A stretch of 64,000 bases of DNA from Trachythela sp. YZ-2020 (Eukaryota > Cnidaria > Anthozoa > Malacalcyonacea > Clavulariidae): positions 1,860,001 to 1,924,000 of the forward strand of contig JADLSH010000249.1 of assembly GCA_016169945.1 (NCBI GenBank), in the 5' to 3' direction. Below are positions 36,201 through 41,257 of the stretch, piece by piece (the first letter of the stretch is position 1; each line of letters begins with the position of its first letter). A program made the position numbers and the translations under genes. Under the pieces are notes generated by a model. That model had not been told where the DNA came from. It did not search any database and was given only the letters and a program-made list of their open reading frames with translations.

Positions 36201-37448
36201 ACCACCCCTAAAAGTAACCAATGCATTCTAAACACTATAAGCACTTCAGAAAGTCTGTAGCTTTGATGGTTTAGGAGATAGAGCTATGCCGGCAGTGCCA
36301 CTTCTAGGCGTGGTCATTTTAAGGCATTTCGTCCCGGATTTGGGTTTTGACACATATGCCATGTTGTCCGTCATGGTCATTTTACCCTAAAACAGTTGAG
36401 TTTATCTGTCCTAAATGAAATGCATACAAACTCATATACAGGTGCTGGGGCCTGTTTATACGAGAGGCGGGACGGGACGTTTGCCGGACGGGACGATTAT
36501 CGGGATCCCGGCATGTATATATCTTTATAATATTTTCCACGTTCTGTTTATATGGAAGCGGGACGTCCCGCCTACCGGGACAATATTACGCTGACATTGC
36601 GTTTGATCACTGTCATGTGACATCTGAACAGTCAAATCATTCAAAATGACATCCTGCAACAACAAAACAATTTCCCGGGTATCCCCGCGAGAAACTGTCC
36701 CGTGTACAAGACAATCATATAAACGCGGGATGTAAAAATGTATTATAAAGATATATACATGCCGGGATCCCGATCATCGTCCCGTCCCGGCAAACGTCCC
36801 GTCCCGCCTCACACATAAACAGGCCCCTAGACTAAGATGGACAATCTTTTCCAAAAACTATGGGGCATATAGTGTAATTACAGTCCCAGTCTGACATCAT
36901 GTACTTGGTCATTCCAGATTTTTGCCGCTCTGTAGCTAAAACCTTATTCCAAATATTTCCTTCAGGTTGTCTTACTTGGCTCAACAATGACGGGGTACCA
37001 AATCAAAGCGTATACCATGGTCGTATTTATATCCATCAACGTTGTCCCTATAATCTTCCTAATCTTTTTGTATACACGTATTGTATGGAAGCTATGGAAC
37101 CCGGACAAACGTCTCACGCTAGAAGCAGCAACCTCTTCCAAGAACCAGAAACCCAAGAATTTCGTGGAAAAAACTCGCCGAAAAACAACCATAATGTTGC
37201 TAACGGTTGTGTTAGTGTTCTTCATCTGTATGTTCCCATACAACATGCTTAGTTTGTTGGTAACCTACGGTAACTTAGAGGAATTCAATGTCGACATACT
37301 GCTGCACGCAAATTCCATTACTCGCGTGCTTATTCTCGTGAACAGTGCTTCCAATCCTGTAATCTACAACTTCCTTAGCGAGAAATTTCGTAACGGATTT
37401 GAAAGCATCTTCACACGTCGTCGGCGAGCCCTCGTGCACGGACGCTGA
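12040..37448 (+). CDS. Rhodopsin-class (class A) peptide-type GPCR, four exons
   Basis: Joined exons 12040-12223, 13304-13619, 13850-14030 and 36966-37448 give 1164 nt (387 aa plus stop). The protein starts with an Asn/Thr/Ser-rich extracellular tail containing at least five N-glycosylation sequons, followed by seven TM segments. Class A marks seen: GN in TM1, LSLSD in TM2, ERF in place of DRY after TM3, an F-x-x-C-x-x-P type motif in TM6 (FFICMFP), NPVIY in TM7, and a basic tail after SEKFR. TM and loop order resembles neuropeptide receptors (NPFF, orexin or galanin-like), but I cannot assign a ligand. Odd points: a duplicated TM2, and no cysteine at the usual TM3 top or in ECL2. The third intron (14031-36965) is packed with transposons. 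Confidence 0.85.
13173..13246. repeat. Small hairpin repeat in GPCR intron 1
   Basis: Begins GTTCAAACCAG and ends GTCTGTTTGAAC, with partly inverted arms around repeated aacat/ttgttgg blocks. It resembles a miniature inverted-repeat element. No coding content. Confidence 0.4.
13304..13619 (+). CDS. Class A GPCR exon 2: end of TM1, TM2 (duplicated), TM3
   Basis: The acceptor ttctattctag precedes G-AAATCTC and the donor is GAAAG/gtgggt. It encodes GNLMVFFVIALN, TM2, ECL1 and TM3 ending ...IAIAFER. A 23-residue block covering the C-terminal half of TM2 and ECL1 is present twice in tandem, in frame, with one F-to-V difference. Phase 1 in, phase 2 out, matching exons 1 and 3. Confidence 0.85.
13382..13519 (+). 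repeat. 69-bp in-frame tandem duplication in GPCR exon 2
   Basis: Copy 1 starts at 13382 and copy 2 at 13451, both beginning ccctatctgatattct. The copies differ at one base (t versus g, giving Phe versus Val). Because 69 is divisible by three, the reading frame is kept. Confidence 0.9.
13850..14030 (+). CDS. Class A GPCR exon 3: ICL2, TM4, start of ECL2
   Basis: The acceptor cgcgtctag is followed by GTTTCTTGCCG and completes the ERF codon from exon 2; the donor is GAAGAG/gtattt. It encodes FLAVVYPLKQ, the basic ICL2, TM4 (ALAMVIIWICALALSIPLAI) and part of ECL2, which has no cysteine. Confidence 0.85.
14105..14425 (+). mobile_element. tRNA-derived SINE
   Basis: Positions 14109-14180 resemble a tRNA gene: ggtggcgcagtcgtcagagc fits an A box and gagtttgattctc a B box at normal spacing. 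A tRNA-unrelated body of about 240 bp follows, ending near 14425. The cloverleaf is imperfect, so I call it a SINE rather than a functional tRNA. Same strand as the GPCR, inside its third intron. Confidence 0.6.
14584..14698. repeat. Dispersed repeat Q, copy 1
   Basis: This segment, containing aactcaactgttttagggta, recurs in inverted orientation at 36345-36450. It directly abuts the foldback element that follows. Confidence 0.65.
14699..15738. mobile_element. 1.04-kb foldback element with ~190-bp arms
   Basis: The left arm (14699-14890, starting atcccaggtcaactgct) is repeated in inverse at 15540-15738 (ending agttgacctgggat) with about 90% agreement. A second, smaller inverted-repeat element begins exactly where the left arm stops (14891). 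No transposase is encoded, so it is a non-autonomous element of unknown superfamily. Confidence 0.65.
14891..15098. mobile_element. Nested 208-bp MITE
   Basis: TIRs of about 39 bp: CAGGGGGTGAATTATTCTCA on the left and its inverse ending in CACCCCCTG on the right. It lies inside the larger foldback element. No clear target duplication was found. Confidence 0.6.
15775..16040. repeat. Dispersed repeat P, copy 1
   Basis: Matches 35930-36180 in the same orientation, including tcactttcaaaagttgttgg and a central G-rich gggggcgggggg tract. No coding content was recognised. The short stretch 16041-16192 between this repeat and the P-like element holds nothing I can name. Confidence 0.7.
16193..17395. 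repeat. P-like element, left inverted arm (~1.2 kb)
   Basis: Outermost ~900 bp mirror 23180-24103 with only occasional mismatches (for example around 16250-16330 versus 23970-24050). The inner part (17115-17395) overlaps the 3' coding end of the transposase, stop codon included, and mirrors 22683-22800 plus 21220-21385. A minus-strand tRNA-like segment lies at 17025-17100. Confidence 0.85.
17025..17100 (-). repeat. tRNA-like segment in the left arm
   Basis: Read on the minus strand it has an A-box-like tgtagctcagtgcatggttt and a B-box-like ggtcgcaggtacaag, with complementary gccttg/caaggc ends. The mirrored copy is at 23192-23265 and another at 22793-22867. The anticodon stem is poor, so it is better called SINE-like or a tRNA relic than a tRNA gene. 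Confidence 0.5.
17177..19338 (-). pseudogene. P-element/THAP9-type transposase, catalytic part (frameshifted)
   Basis: The main open stretch (19212-17569, 547 codons) has P-element transposase signatures. These are CIDEI (D122), VSDMGSN (D210), DPPHLIK (243-249, where the GTP-binding insertion starts) and TDPIECFFGTIRQ (E437) before a GGNSDNPTP segment, so the Asp/Asp/Glu catalytic residues look present. An upstream exon part starts after the acceptor at 19338 and enters a basic, coiled-coil-like region, but needs a frameshift near 19245 to join. Two more shifts are needed near 17735 and 17530-17570 to reach the C-terminal region (AYVAGYLLKKC, GLILPS) and the stop at 17177. Inactive as read. 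Family role: DNA-binding transposase that excises and inserts its own element. Confidence 0.85.
19752..20052 (-). CDS. THAP transposase exon 2 (rest of THAP domain)
   Basis: The acceptor cgtag precedes ATCTAAAG. It encodes SKEWVVACRRQD, the second half of the zinc site (NCRLCPRHF, the C-x2-H-F of the C2CH motif) and RPSIF, matching the conserved THAP P-x-I-F tail. A Lys/Glu-rich stretch follows. The frame reaches a stop at 19752 and the exact downstream donor was not resolved. The THAP domain binds the transposon's own end sequences in this family. Confidence 0.75.
20172..20270 (-). CDS. THAP transposase exon 1 (zinc-finger start)
   Basis: Read on the minus strand, codons from 20251 give CSACNCSN...LSFFRFLSD, the first cysteine pair and hydrophobic core of a THAP C2CH finger. 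It ends CAACAAAG/gtaata. Splicing the 119-bp GT-AG intron (20053-20171) joins it in phase to exon 2. No in-frame ATG lies immediately upstream: a stop occurs a few codons before the first Cys. The true start is therefore lost or in a further exon. Confidence 0.7.
20308..20420. mobile_element. 113-bp MITE with TTAACCC ends
   Basis: Starts TTAACCCATTGAGCGGCAG and ends CTTAAAGGGTTAA with short imperfect inverted ends. A related half-copy lies near 1016. It sits immediately upstream of the transposase first exon and may have displaced its start. No coding content. Confidence 0.55.
20722..21152. mobile_element. 431-bp Tc1/mariner-type foldback MITE
   Basis: Flanked by TA (20720-20721 and 21153-21154). 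The ends are CAGGGTGTAT and its inverse, and the arms are inverted copies for most of their length (about 175-190 bp each), including the shared ggctgtgcaaataattacg block. The centre at about 20940 is unique. Non-coding, inserted in the P-like element. Confidence 0.75.
21390..22682. mobile_element. 1.29-kb insertion in the right arm
   Basis: Located by comparing the two arms: the left arm runs continuously where the right arm is split here. The bordering sequence actaa occurs at 21385-21389 and 22683-22687, consistent with a 5-bp target duplication. Weak inverted similarity exists between agtgcaaagg near 21406 and ctttgcact at the right border. No coding region was recognised; it includes the tetranucleotide microsatellite at 22578-22630. 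Confidence 0.5.
22578..22630. repeat. (GTAT/CTAT)n microsatellite
   Basis: A run of alternating tatctatctatg and tatgtatc units over about 50 bp. Confidence 0.85.
22945..23129. mobile_element. 185-bp MITE
   Basis: TIRs of about 26 bp: ATAGACCACTTTCATAAATG at the left and its inverse CATTTATGAAAGTGGTCTAT at the right. Non-coding; lies between two tRNA-like copies in the right arm of the P-like element. Confidence 0.7.
23192..23265 (+). repeat. tRNA-like segment in the right arm
   Basis: GGCCTTGTAGCTCAGTGGTT gives a near-ideal A box and caggtacaaacccctg a B box; gccttg and caaggc can pair as an acceptor stem. The anticodon arm is irregular. It is the mirror copy of 17025-17100. A diverged third copy at 22793-22867 marks a local duplication. 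Confidence 0.55.
24123..25105. mobile_element. 983-bp TIR element, non-autonomous
   Basis: TIRs of about 110 bp begin AATAGGCAATTCCAGCTATC at both ends and differ at only a few positions. They share a conserved ccaaatggcggacgg core. It lies 13-20 bp beyond the right end of the P-like element. Internal frames (100 codons plus, 93 codons minus) show no recognisable domain. No target duplication could be assigned, so the superfamily is unknown. Confidence 0.75.
25106..25825. other. Spacer between two transposons, no gene recognised
   Basis: Intronic sequence of the class A GPCR. No coding signature or repeat that I can identify. Confidence 0.4.
25826..26135. repeat. Polinton left TIR with three 45-bp tandem units
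   Basis: Mirrors 34395-34802. Between about 25990 and 26125 three ~45-bp units (gagcagacacttaaaggaat core) follow each other, readable in the plus frame as a 15-residue repeat. That frame runs on without a stop into the PolB-like N-terminal region. Confidence 0.8.
26136..27810 (+). pseudogene. Polinton protein-primed DNA polymerase B, N-terminal part, broken
   Basis: Several plus-strand frames together resemble the N-terminal region of Polinton/Maverick type-B DNA polymerases. In order: a Pro-rich stretch (26150-26240), a GSGWT-containing segment (about 26570), a basic segment ending in a Cys-rich KKYFCLSC finger (about 27035), and a C-x2-C...RDHCH...C zinc-binding cluster followed by an FFHTLRGYDSH segment (27575-27760). 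Frame changes occur near an A-run at about 26303, at 26670, after 27055 and near 27250-27300. The polymerase palm is absent: the sequence stops matching near 27810, where the oppositely oriented integrase begins. Would replicate the element by protein priming if intact; here non-functional. Confidence 0.75.
27813..28916 (-). pseudogene. Polinton retroviral-type integrase, frameshifted
   Basis: The N-terminal frame (28916-28539) carries a short helical region, then the first catalytic motif (QMDLVDM). The second frame (28495-28076) has FDDGKEF and the E-containing IVERFNRTLK motif, so the D, D and E triad is visible. The last frame (28211-27813) has the C-terminal small beta-barrel typical of this integrase (FKVGDSLRISMYK) and a trailing segment. 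Frame breaks lie near 28500-28540 and 28210. Integrase inserts Polinton DNA with 6-bp duplications in intact elements. It converges tail-to-tail with the truncated PolB. Confidence 0.8.
28930..29541 (-). pseudogene. Polinton virion-type (penton/minor-capsid-like) protein, broken
   Basis: Starts at an ATG at 29541, shifts frame near 29440, continues through 29440-29135 (with GRYTFNDIQKLF, a pattern I associate with Polinton minor capsid or fibre-like proteins), and shifts again near 29130 into a segment containing VINQLHFIV. Strongly AT-rich. Assignment is by overall resemblance and position between the integrase and other Polinton genes; no decisive motif exists. Confidence 0.45.
29565..30042 (+). 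pseudogene. Unrecognised Polinton ORF, interrupted
   Basis: Two plus-strand frames (29565-29756 and 29851-30042) together span about 150 codons, divergent from the virion-type gene across a short gap. The first is Lys/Glu/Asp-rich. The second ends at a hairpin repeat inserted near 30025, which supplies the stop. I do not recognise the family. Confidence 0.35.
30010..30240. repeat. GAGGCGAAGCC-type hairpin repeat in the Polinton
   Basis: GTGCTTTATCAG...CTGATAAAGCAC form arms around acgcgaggcgaagccgagtg (core hairpin 30025-30088), and a less regular tail continues to about 30240. It shares its core with 1996-2072. Inserted within a Polinton reading frame. Confidence 0.55.
30406..30903 (+). CDS. 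Polinton ORF with a histone-H3-like fold (candidate)
   Basis: Open from 30406 to a stop at 30901-30903, about 165 codons; no clear ATG start, and TTG/GTG codons are the only early candidates. The N-terminal part is basic (HHKKRVRDVRDW, about residues 59-76). The C-terminal ~70 residues resemble the histone H3 fold. NLINKSDFTRSI parallels the H3 alpha-N/alpha-1 region, IKLLQESCEAYVYSVL parallels the H3 alpha-2 pattern L-Q-E-x-x-E-A-Y, and GAKSLQTQDIF may match loop 2/alpha-3. A second candidate for loop 2/alpha-3 (RVTLSNMRIAI) lies in another frame at about 30910. No function is claimed; it may be a DNA-compacting protein of the element. Seen from sequence pattern only. Confidence 0.45.
30975..33345 (-). 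mobile_element. 5'-truncated LINE inserted in the Polinton
   Basis: A minus-strand non-LTR element whose 3' end (low coordinate) is an AAATACAAATA-type microsatellite tail at about 30985-31015 and whose 5' end stops near 33345, downstream of where an endonuclease would be. Polinton-like AT-rich sequence resumes on both sides. Confidence 0.7.
31186..33309 (-). CDS. LINE reverse transcriptase (CR1/Jockey-class), endonuclease missing
   Basis: A 707-codon uninterrupted frame. Residues 1-190 form the region between endonuclease and RT. RT motifs follow: SRPISLLN (about 264-271), ALLDFSAAFDLVDH (about 332-345), GVPQGSCLGP (391-400) and the catalytic YADD (422-425). The thumb and C-terminal domain continue to the stop at 31186. 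The family usually has an AP-type endonuclease N-terminal to this, absent here because of 5' truncation, so it cannot nick target DNA. Lack of stop codons over 2.1 kb suggests recent insertion into the already decaying Polinton. Confidence 0.9.
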   Translation of the reverse strand: MVELSDDPNEALNTFIHLFTDIVDIYAPLKKFTIKARPAPWLTERIRDLMNLRDAAKLEAKKSGFLSDWAVYRKLRNYVVKMNRDSKKEFYLDAINKSEKNPKSMWNTINGLLGRSNHVTPTSVECNGEVFTKSKDIANHFSKFFEEKVRKFRSEMTDVIDREYVSDSISKVMAGKFCHPAFEFTPLSLSTVKGHLSNLPICKTSGVDNIDNYLLNIASEVIAEPVRHILNCSFATSTFPDQWKIAKLCPIPKDRKKPFEDKNSRPISLLNILSKLHEKAAFQQINQYLSVNKIMVMNQHAYRENHSTETALIQLTDDCLRNMENGLLTGVALLDFSAAFDLVDHDLLLLKLKDYNFSEGAIDWIKSYLTGRISMVNINGEFSSPTKIVCGVPQGSCLGPMLFSLFMNDLPSVLDTASITLYADDSTPYQVAENVNLISENLHNDLLNVEEWIQKNRLVLNVEKTKSILIGGRQRIKVAQPLNLSIKNKSITQYSCVKLLGVQMDEALSWKPHCDGLLKDCSKALGLLYRFSKYIPKTALRSIADALILSKLNYCCTVWGSALNRNSLDFLQILQNKVARLIVGCKIHEKSRKELHNELNWLTVRQRIHIRTAMIMHRTLYWKEPFTIFMHLHPLIITHEHETRFASKCKGDKLLLTKPVYKKKTFLARAFTTRGIEIWNNLSVETKHIVMKRAFKSALRRQLAWFI
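33346..34160 (+). other. Polinton right interior, unrecognised frames
   Basis: Short plus-strand frames at 33358-33558 and 33797-34078 (93 codons, Lys/Asn/Ile-rich) are the only candidates. Neither shows a family motif. Between them a ~50-bp sequence (cctcaaatcacttggata...gtgacgccaagcgt) is repeated in tandem at 33527 and 33584, resembling the cacttggggg motif of the TIR. Confidence 0.35.
34164..34353. repeat. 95-bp tandem duplication next to the Polinton right TIR
   Basis: The block containing ataaggattatataaatatc and gtagtatctggatcacacat occurs at 34171 and again at 34266, almost identical. Confidence 0.85.
34395..34802. repeat. Polinton right TIR
   Basis: Inverse of 25826-26135, with three 45-bp tandem units (34420-34560) and about 90 bp of extra copies of a cacttgggggttctg motif that the left TIR has only once. 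Ends CACTCCACATTCTATACTACT at 34802, apart from small differences from the left end. Confidence 0.8.
34803..35929. other. GPCR intron sequence, no gene recognised
   Basis: AT-rich; no coding signature, RNA gene or obvious repeat. Confidence 0.4.
35930..36180. repeat. Dispersed repeat P, copy 2
   Basis: Same orientation as 15775-16040 with about 90% agreement, including the G-rich centre cgggggcggggggatcg. Confidence 0.7.
36345..36450. repeat. Dispersed repeat Q, copy 2 (inverted)
   Basis: Inverse of 14584-14698: taccctaaaacagttgagtt here matches aactcaactgttttagggta there. Overlaps the left edge of the next MITE. Confidence 0.65.
36447..36827. mobile_element. 381-bp GC-rich MITE
   Basis: Begins GGGGCCTGTTTATACGAGAG and ends ATAAACAGGCCCC. 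The arms (about 85-90 bp) contain repeated gggacggg/cccgtccc blocks and ggatcccggcatgtatatat. Much more GC-rich than its surroundings. No coding content. Lies about 140 bp upstream of GPCR exon 4. Confidence 0.75.
36966..37448 (+). CDS. Class A GPCR exon 4: ECL2 to C-terminus
   Basis: The acceptor tttccttcag is followed by GTTGTCTTACTTGG in phase 0; the stop TGA is at 37446-37448. It encodes the end of ECL2, TM5 (TMVVFISINVVPIIFLIFLY), a basic ICL3 (KTRRKTTIML), TM6 with FFICMFP, TM7 with NSASNPVIYNF, and a short Arg-rich tail (RRRRALVHGR). Confidence 0.9.
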   Translation, partial: VVLLGSTMTGYQIKAYTMVVFISINVVPIIFLIFLYTRIVWKLWNPDKRLTLEAATSSKNQKPKNFVEKTRRKTTIMLLTVVLVFFICMFPYNMLSLLVTYGNLEEFNVDILLHANSITRVLILVNSASNPVIYNFLSEKFRNGFESIFTRRRRALVHGR

Positions 37449-37815
37449 GACTGTTCTGGCATAAAACATGCAAGAAGGGTGATCCTTCCAGCGGGGGTCA
37501 TTCTCCAAGTAGAGTGAACCTGCGGTCAGGTTCATAATGTCAACGATGTATGTTTATAATGTGAACGATGAAATCAGTCTGCCCTAAATGCAACACGACA
37601 CGTATTCTTAAACAGCCTTTAATGTACATGCTGTTATTGGTACATTTAACATTTATATATTCATAATTTTTTAGTCTTTACTCTTTTAAGGGTCAACAGT
37701 GATTGGTGTTAAACTGTTGTGGTGTCCCCGCCTTTCCTTTTGTGTTTTGAATCTAAAAATTGTTTGTACTATTGGCGAAGCTAAATAAATAAATAAAAGG
37801 TTCGATTGCTGCCGG
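37449..37815 (+). terminator. Class A GPCR 3' UTR and polyadenylation signals
   Basis: Overlapping AATAAA hexamers (ctaaataaataaataaaagg) lie at about 37780-37800, some 340 bp after the stop codon. This is the first clear polyA signal downstream. Confidence 0.55.
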
Positions 37816-38343
37816 AGGGCCTATAGTTGCATTCGGAACTTAGTCCGATTATATAAATAGGTAAATAGTTTTCCGTTCGCAATTAACATACTTCATACTA
37901 TCATACTTGCTGTAACAACTTGCAAGCAAGTCTGATAGCAATATTCAAGCTTTTCCAAGAAAGTAACAATTTGTTACCAACTTTTCATTTTTAGGAACAG
38001 AACAAGCAAGCTATGCGAAATATAATCCTGATATTGCATGTCTTGATAATACTAATTGGCTTGTTTGAATCTTTTTGCAAGTTTACAAGGCATGTTTATC
38101 AATAATGAAAATTTGTGAAATGCAGTCATAAACAAGTGGCATGCATTATACTCCGGCGTTAGTTTTTACCGCGTGTTACGTAATATACAAAAGAATCTCC
38201 TCATGATTTCAAGCAACACTTTTCACCACAACGATTATTGTTCTCATCTAGTCGGCCCGAAAAATGGCCGCCAGCAAGAATTGCAGCCCGCAACCCCAGG
38301 TGTGACACTAATCCTTTAAAGTATATAATGTTGTAGTACTCAC
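37816..38343. other. Intergenic or intronic, no gene recognised
   Basis: No coding signature beyond the donor side of the ADAMTS-like exon that begins at 38344. Confidence 0.4.
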
Positions 38344-38692
38344 CAACCATCACAATCGCTGACAGCTACCTCATAATTATGCGGAATTGTTTTGCCAATC
38401 AAATAACACTGTTCCTCCATCTTAACACTCTCTAAAGTACCATTACCACAATAATGTTCCACTTTAAAATCTGGACCAAATAGATGCTTGTTTATGCGTA
38501 GTTTCATGTGGTATTCTTTGCCATTTGCTTTGAATTTGTAATGAAAATGATCTTTGTCCTCGACCACGTTTATTGATCTTTTTCGTCTGCGTCTACTAGA
38601 GCCGTCAGTGAGGTAGCCTAAGTGAGATTTCTCGTCATCCGTTGTTGTAGGGAAGTCGATTTCATAACTTCGTAGATTCCTTATTAGAATAC
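38344..38692 (-). CDS. ADAMTS-like metalloprotease propeptide exon (single exon)
   Basis: The acceptor tatttcag (AG at 38694-38693) and donor GG-TTG/gtgagt border 349 nt on the minus strand. The 116 codons match the reprolysin (M12B) propeptide layout. SYEIDFP opens it; a very basic RRRRKRS run suits a proprotein-convertase site. Then come FKANGKEYHMKLRINK (the G-K-x-[YF]-H-L-x-L-x-x-N pattern) and a CYLIGK...VAVSDCDGW end. In ADAMTS proteins this region keeps the secreted protease latent. No catalytic HExxH exon or signal-peptide exon is visible in the window. Continuing 3' would run antisense through the class A GPCR. A gene fragment or a gene with very long introns are both possible. Confidence 0.75.
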
Positions 38693-38699
38693 CTGAAAT

Positions 38700-39010
38700 A
38701 AAGATGATAGAAGCCTTGGTCAAACGAGGAGGAGAGTTGACGAGAGTTGGCAAGAGTGAGTTTGTATGAGAATTTCATCAACTTTCATTCCCTCGTCAAA
38801 CGAGAACAGGAGTTGCATGAGAGTTGACTGGATATTACGACGTGTACCGGTCAAACGAGGGAAAACTCTGACCAATTCTCATCAAAATTTGAAACAGCTC
38901 AAAGTTGATGAGAGTTGATGAGAGTTCACGAGAGTTGATGAGAGTTAATTGGCGGTTAAACGCGAGCGAGAGTTGCAACTATCATTGACTCTCATTCATC
39001 AACTCTCAAC
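38700..39010. repeat. GATGAGAGTT-rich repeat region
   Basis: Multiple copies of gagagttgatgagagtt-like units and three copies of ggtcaaacgag/gtcaaacgagg, with inverse caactctcat copies towards the right end. Probably a miniature element with internal tandem repeats; boundaries uncertain. No coding content. Confidence 0.5.
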
Positions 39011-39587
39011 AATGAGGCTTAGTGTTTTATATCACCTACATCACACCTGTATATAACTTGTAAAATTTTATAGTAGCTTTCATAATTCCCGAAGATGACT
39101 AAAGATTAGTCGAAACGTAGAATTGTAAAAATGAAATTTTTCGAAGTTTCCATTGTACTGTATTTTAGTCTGAATTTGCGCAGTGGGATTTGCCGCCCAA
39201 AATGACGGAAGCGAACACCGCGGGAAAACTTTTGCGCATGAGCGCGAACTAAAAACTGGCGAGAAATTTAATTTCCAACTTTGACAACAAAAACATGTCC
39301 ATTTACACACTGATTTAATTAATGTTTACGCAAAAAAAAGGAAAGAATGTGGTCAAGTAAACCTACGAAAAATATTCTTGCATAATAATAATCGTTTTAT
39401 TAACAACCAATTTTGCAGTTAAAACTGAATTACAATGGTTTTACAAGGTAAGATACTCTATAACTGAATGGTTTTAAATTGTAAGATACTATATAACTAA
39501 AATTATGTAATGGTTTTACAACTATAAAATACTATATAACTAGAGTAATGTAATAACATACGGTTTAAGGATATTAGAATTTAAAAG

Positions 39588-41107
39588 TTAAAATTGTTTC
39601 GTGTCATATAATGTTGCTACGGACGGTATAAAACTCTTATGGTAGCGGTCAGTTCTACAAACTGGAACCTTAAAGCACCTATTATGGCGTAGATTGTGTT
39701 CATTAACTCTGAGAGTTGGAACGAGCGAGTTTACTTTGTGTCCTGGATCAAGCATTCTGTGGAAAAGTCGTTCACAAAGGGTGCTTCGGCGATCGTACAA
39801 CGATGGAACGTTGGCGGTGAGCATCGCTTGACTGTAGGTAAAGGAAGGGCAGATAATTCGGAGAGCTCTTTTCTGGATCTGCTCTATTTGGTTACTAAGG
39901 TACACAGGGAGGTTGTTGTGCCACGCTTCGCACGCGTACTCAAGGATATGTCTAACGCACGTGCAATAAACCTTGACTAGAACGGAGTCCGGAAGGGCGT
40001 TTCTTTTCAACAGCCGCAGGGCGTATAAACGCTTGGAAACCTTCTTACAGATGGCATTTACATGCAAGTTCCATTTCAAATCATTCGAGATGGTAACGCC
40101 TAGCAGCTTGGCATGCTTAACGATGCTGACTGTTTGGTTGTTGATCACGATTGGTGGATAAGAGGGTGAACTAGGCGAGAAGTTCACGCGCATCTCTTTC
40201 GTCTTTGAAGAGTTCAACTTCATGTTATTATCACATGTCCATTCCTCGCACGCTTTCACGGTTGAGGGGAGATTAGATTGGGAGTCTCTGTGCAGAACTT
40301 CCCACGTTGTGGAATTGTCGACGAATTTGACAAGGTCGTTAGGTGGTTTGAGATCATTTACCATGATAAAAAAGGTAAGGGACCCAGTTTAGTTCCTTGT
40401 GGAACACCAGCTTGAATATACTTCCAAGCAGAGTAGTCCTGATCAATCTTTGTCCTCAGTAATCTGTTAGACAAGAAGTCGGCGATCCAATTAACGAGAA
40501 CTGGGTGTACGGTCATTTGCTGAAGCTTTCTCAGTAAGACGTTATGATCGATCCGATCAAAGACTTTTGAAAAATCTAACAGGCAGATCCGCAATGATGT
40601 TCCAAGGTCATCGCATGCTTCGTACCACTTATTAAGGAGGTGGACGAGAGCCATGCTTGCGCTTGAGTCTCGTAGGGAGCCGAACTGAAGAGGGTCGATC
40701 TGACTTATGATTGATTGGAGAAGCCAACGATAAGGAAACGACTCCAGAATTTTGCTAACAATGGCCGTGAGGGAGATGGGACGAAAATCTGAGTCGATAT
40801 CTTGAGCGGGACAAGAGTTTGGTATTGGTGAAACATTAGCTGATTTCCACAAGGAAGGGACAAAGCCTTGACGTAGGGACAGGTTGAAAATGGAGCTTAG
40901 TGGGCGACACAAAGCGGAAGCGTTCTCGCGAAGAAACCACGCCGATATTTCGTCGGGACCAGCAGCAGAATGGAGTTTAGTAGAAAGTAATGCTGCTTCG
41001 GTATCTTCAACGGATATGATGAATTCGGATGGATTTGCATGGTTCCGTATGAGAATTTTTCGCACGATAAATTTATCGCCAGTCATCTTTGGTTCGTTTT
41101 CTTGCAT
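39588..41107 (-). pseudogene. LINE reverse transcriptase remnant, frameshifted, active-site Asp lost
   Basis: The upstream frame (41107-40358) covers the RT fingers and palm: SAAGPDEI, DFRPISLTAIVSK, LLDFSKVFDRIDH, AGVPQGTKLGP. It then shifts by one base at a T-run near 40370 into a second frame (40364-39588) with the remaining palm, thumb and C-terminal domain (LGVTISNDLKW, IQKRALRII). The catalytic box reads FVDN instead of F-V/A-D-D (codon AAT). No endonuclease region is present upstream. Inactive remnant of a CR1/L2-type non-LTR element. Confidence 0.85.
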
Positions 41108-41257
41108 GATACTATTTCTTGAACTTGTGAACTAGAATTATTTCTACTTTTTAAGTTAACAGATTTATTATTTCGCTCGCAATTTCGCAGCAAAGACACA
41201 CGAGGAAGTCACTCGTTTTGACGGCCATTTTGAGTCTTCGCCCCACCGGAAAACTTA

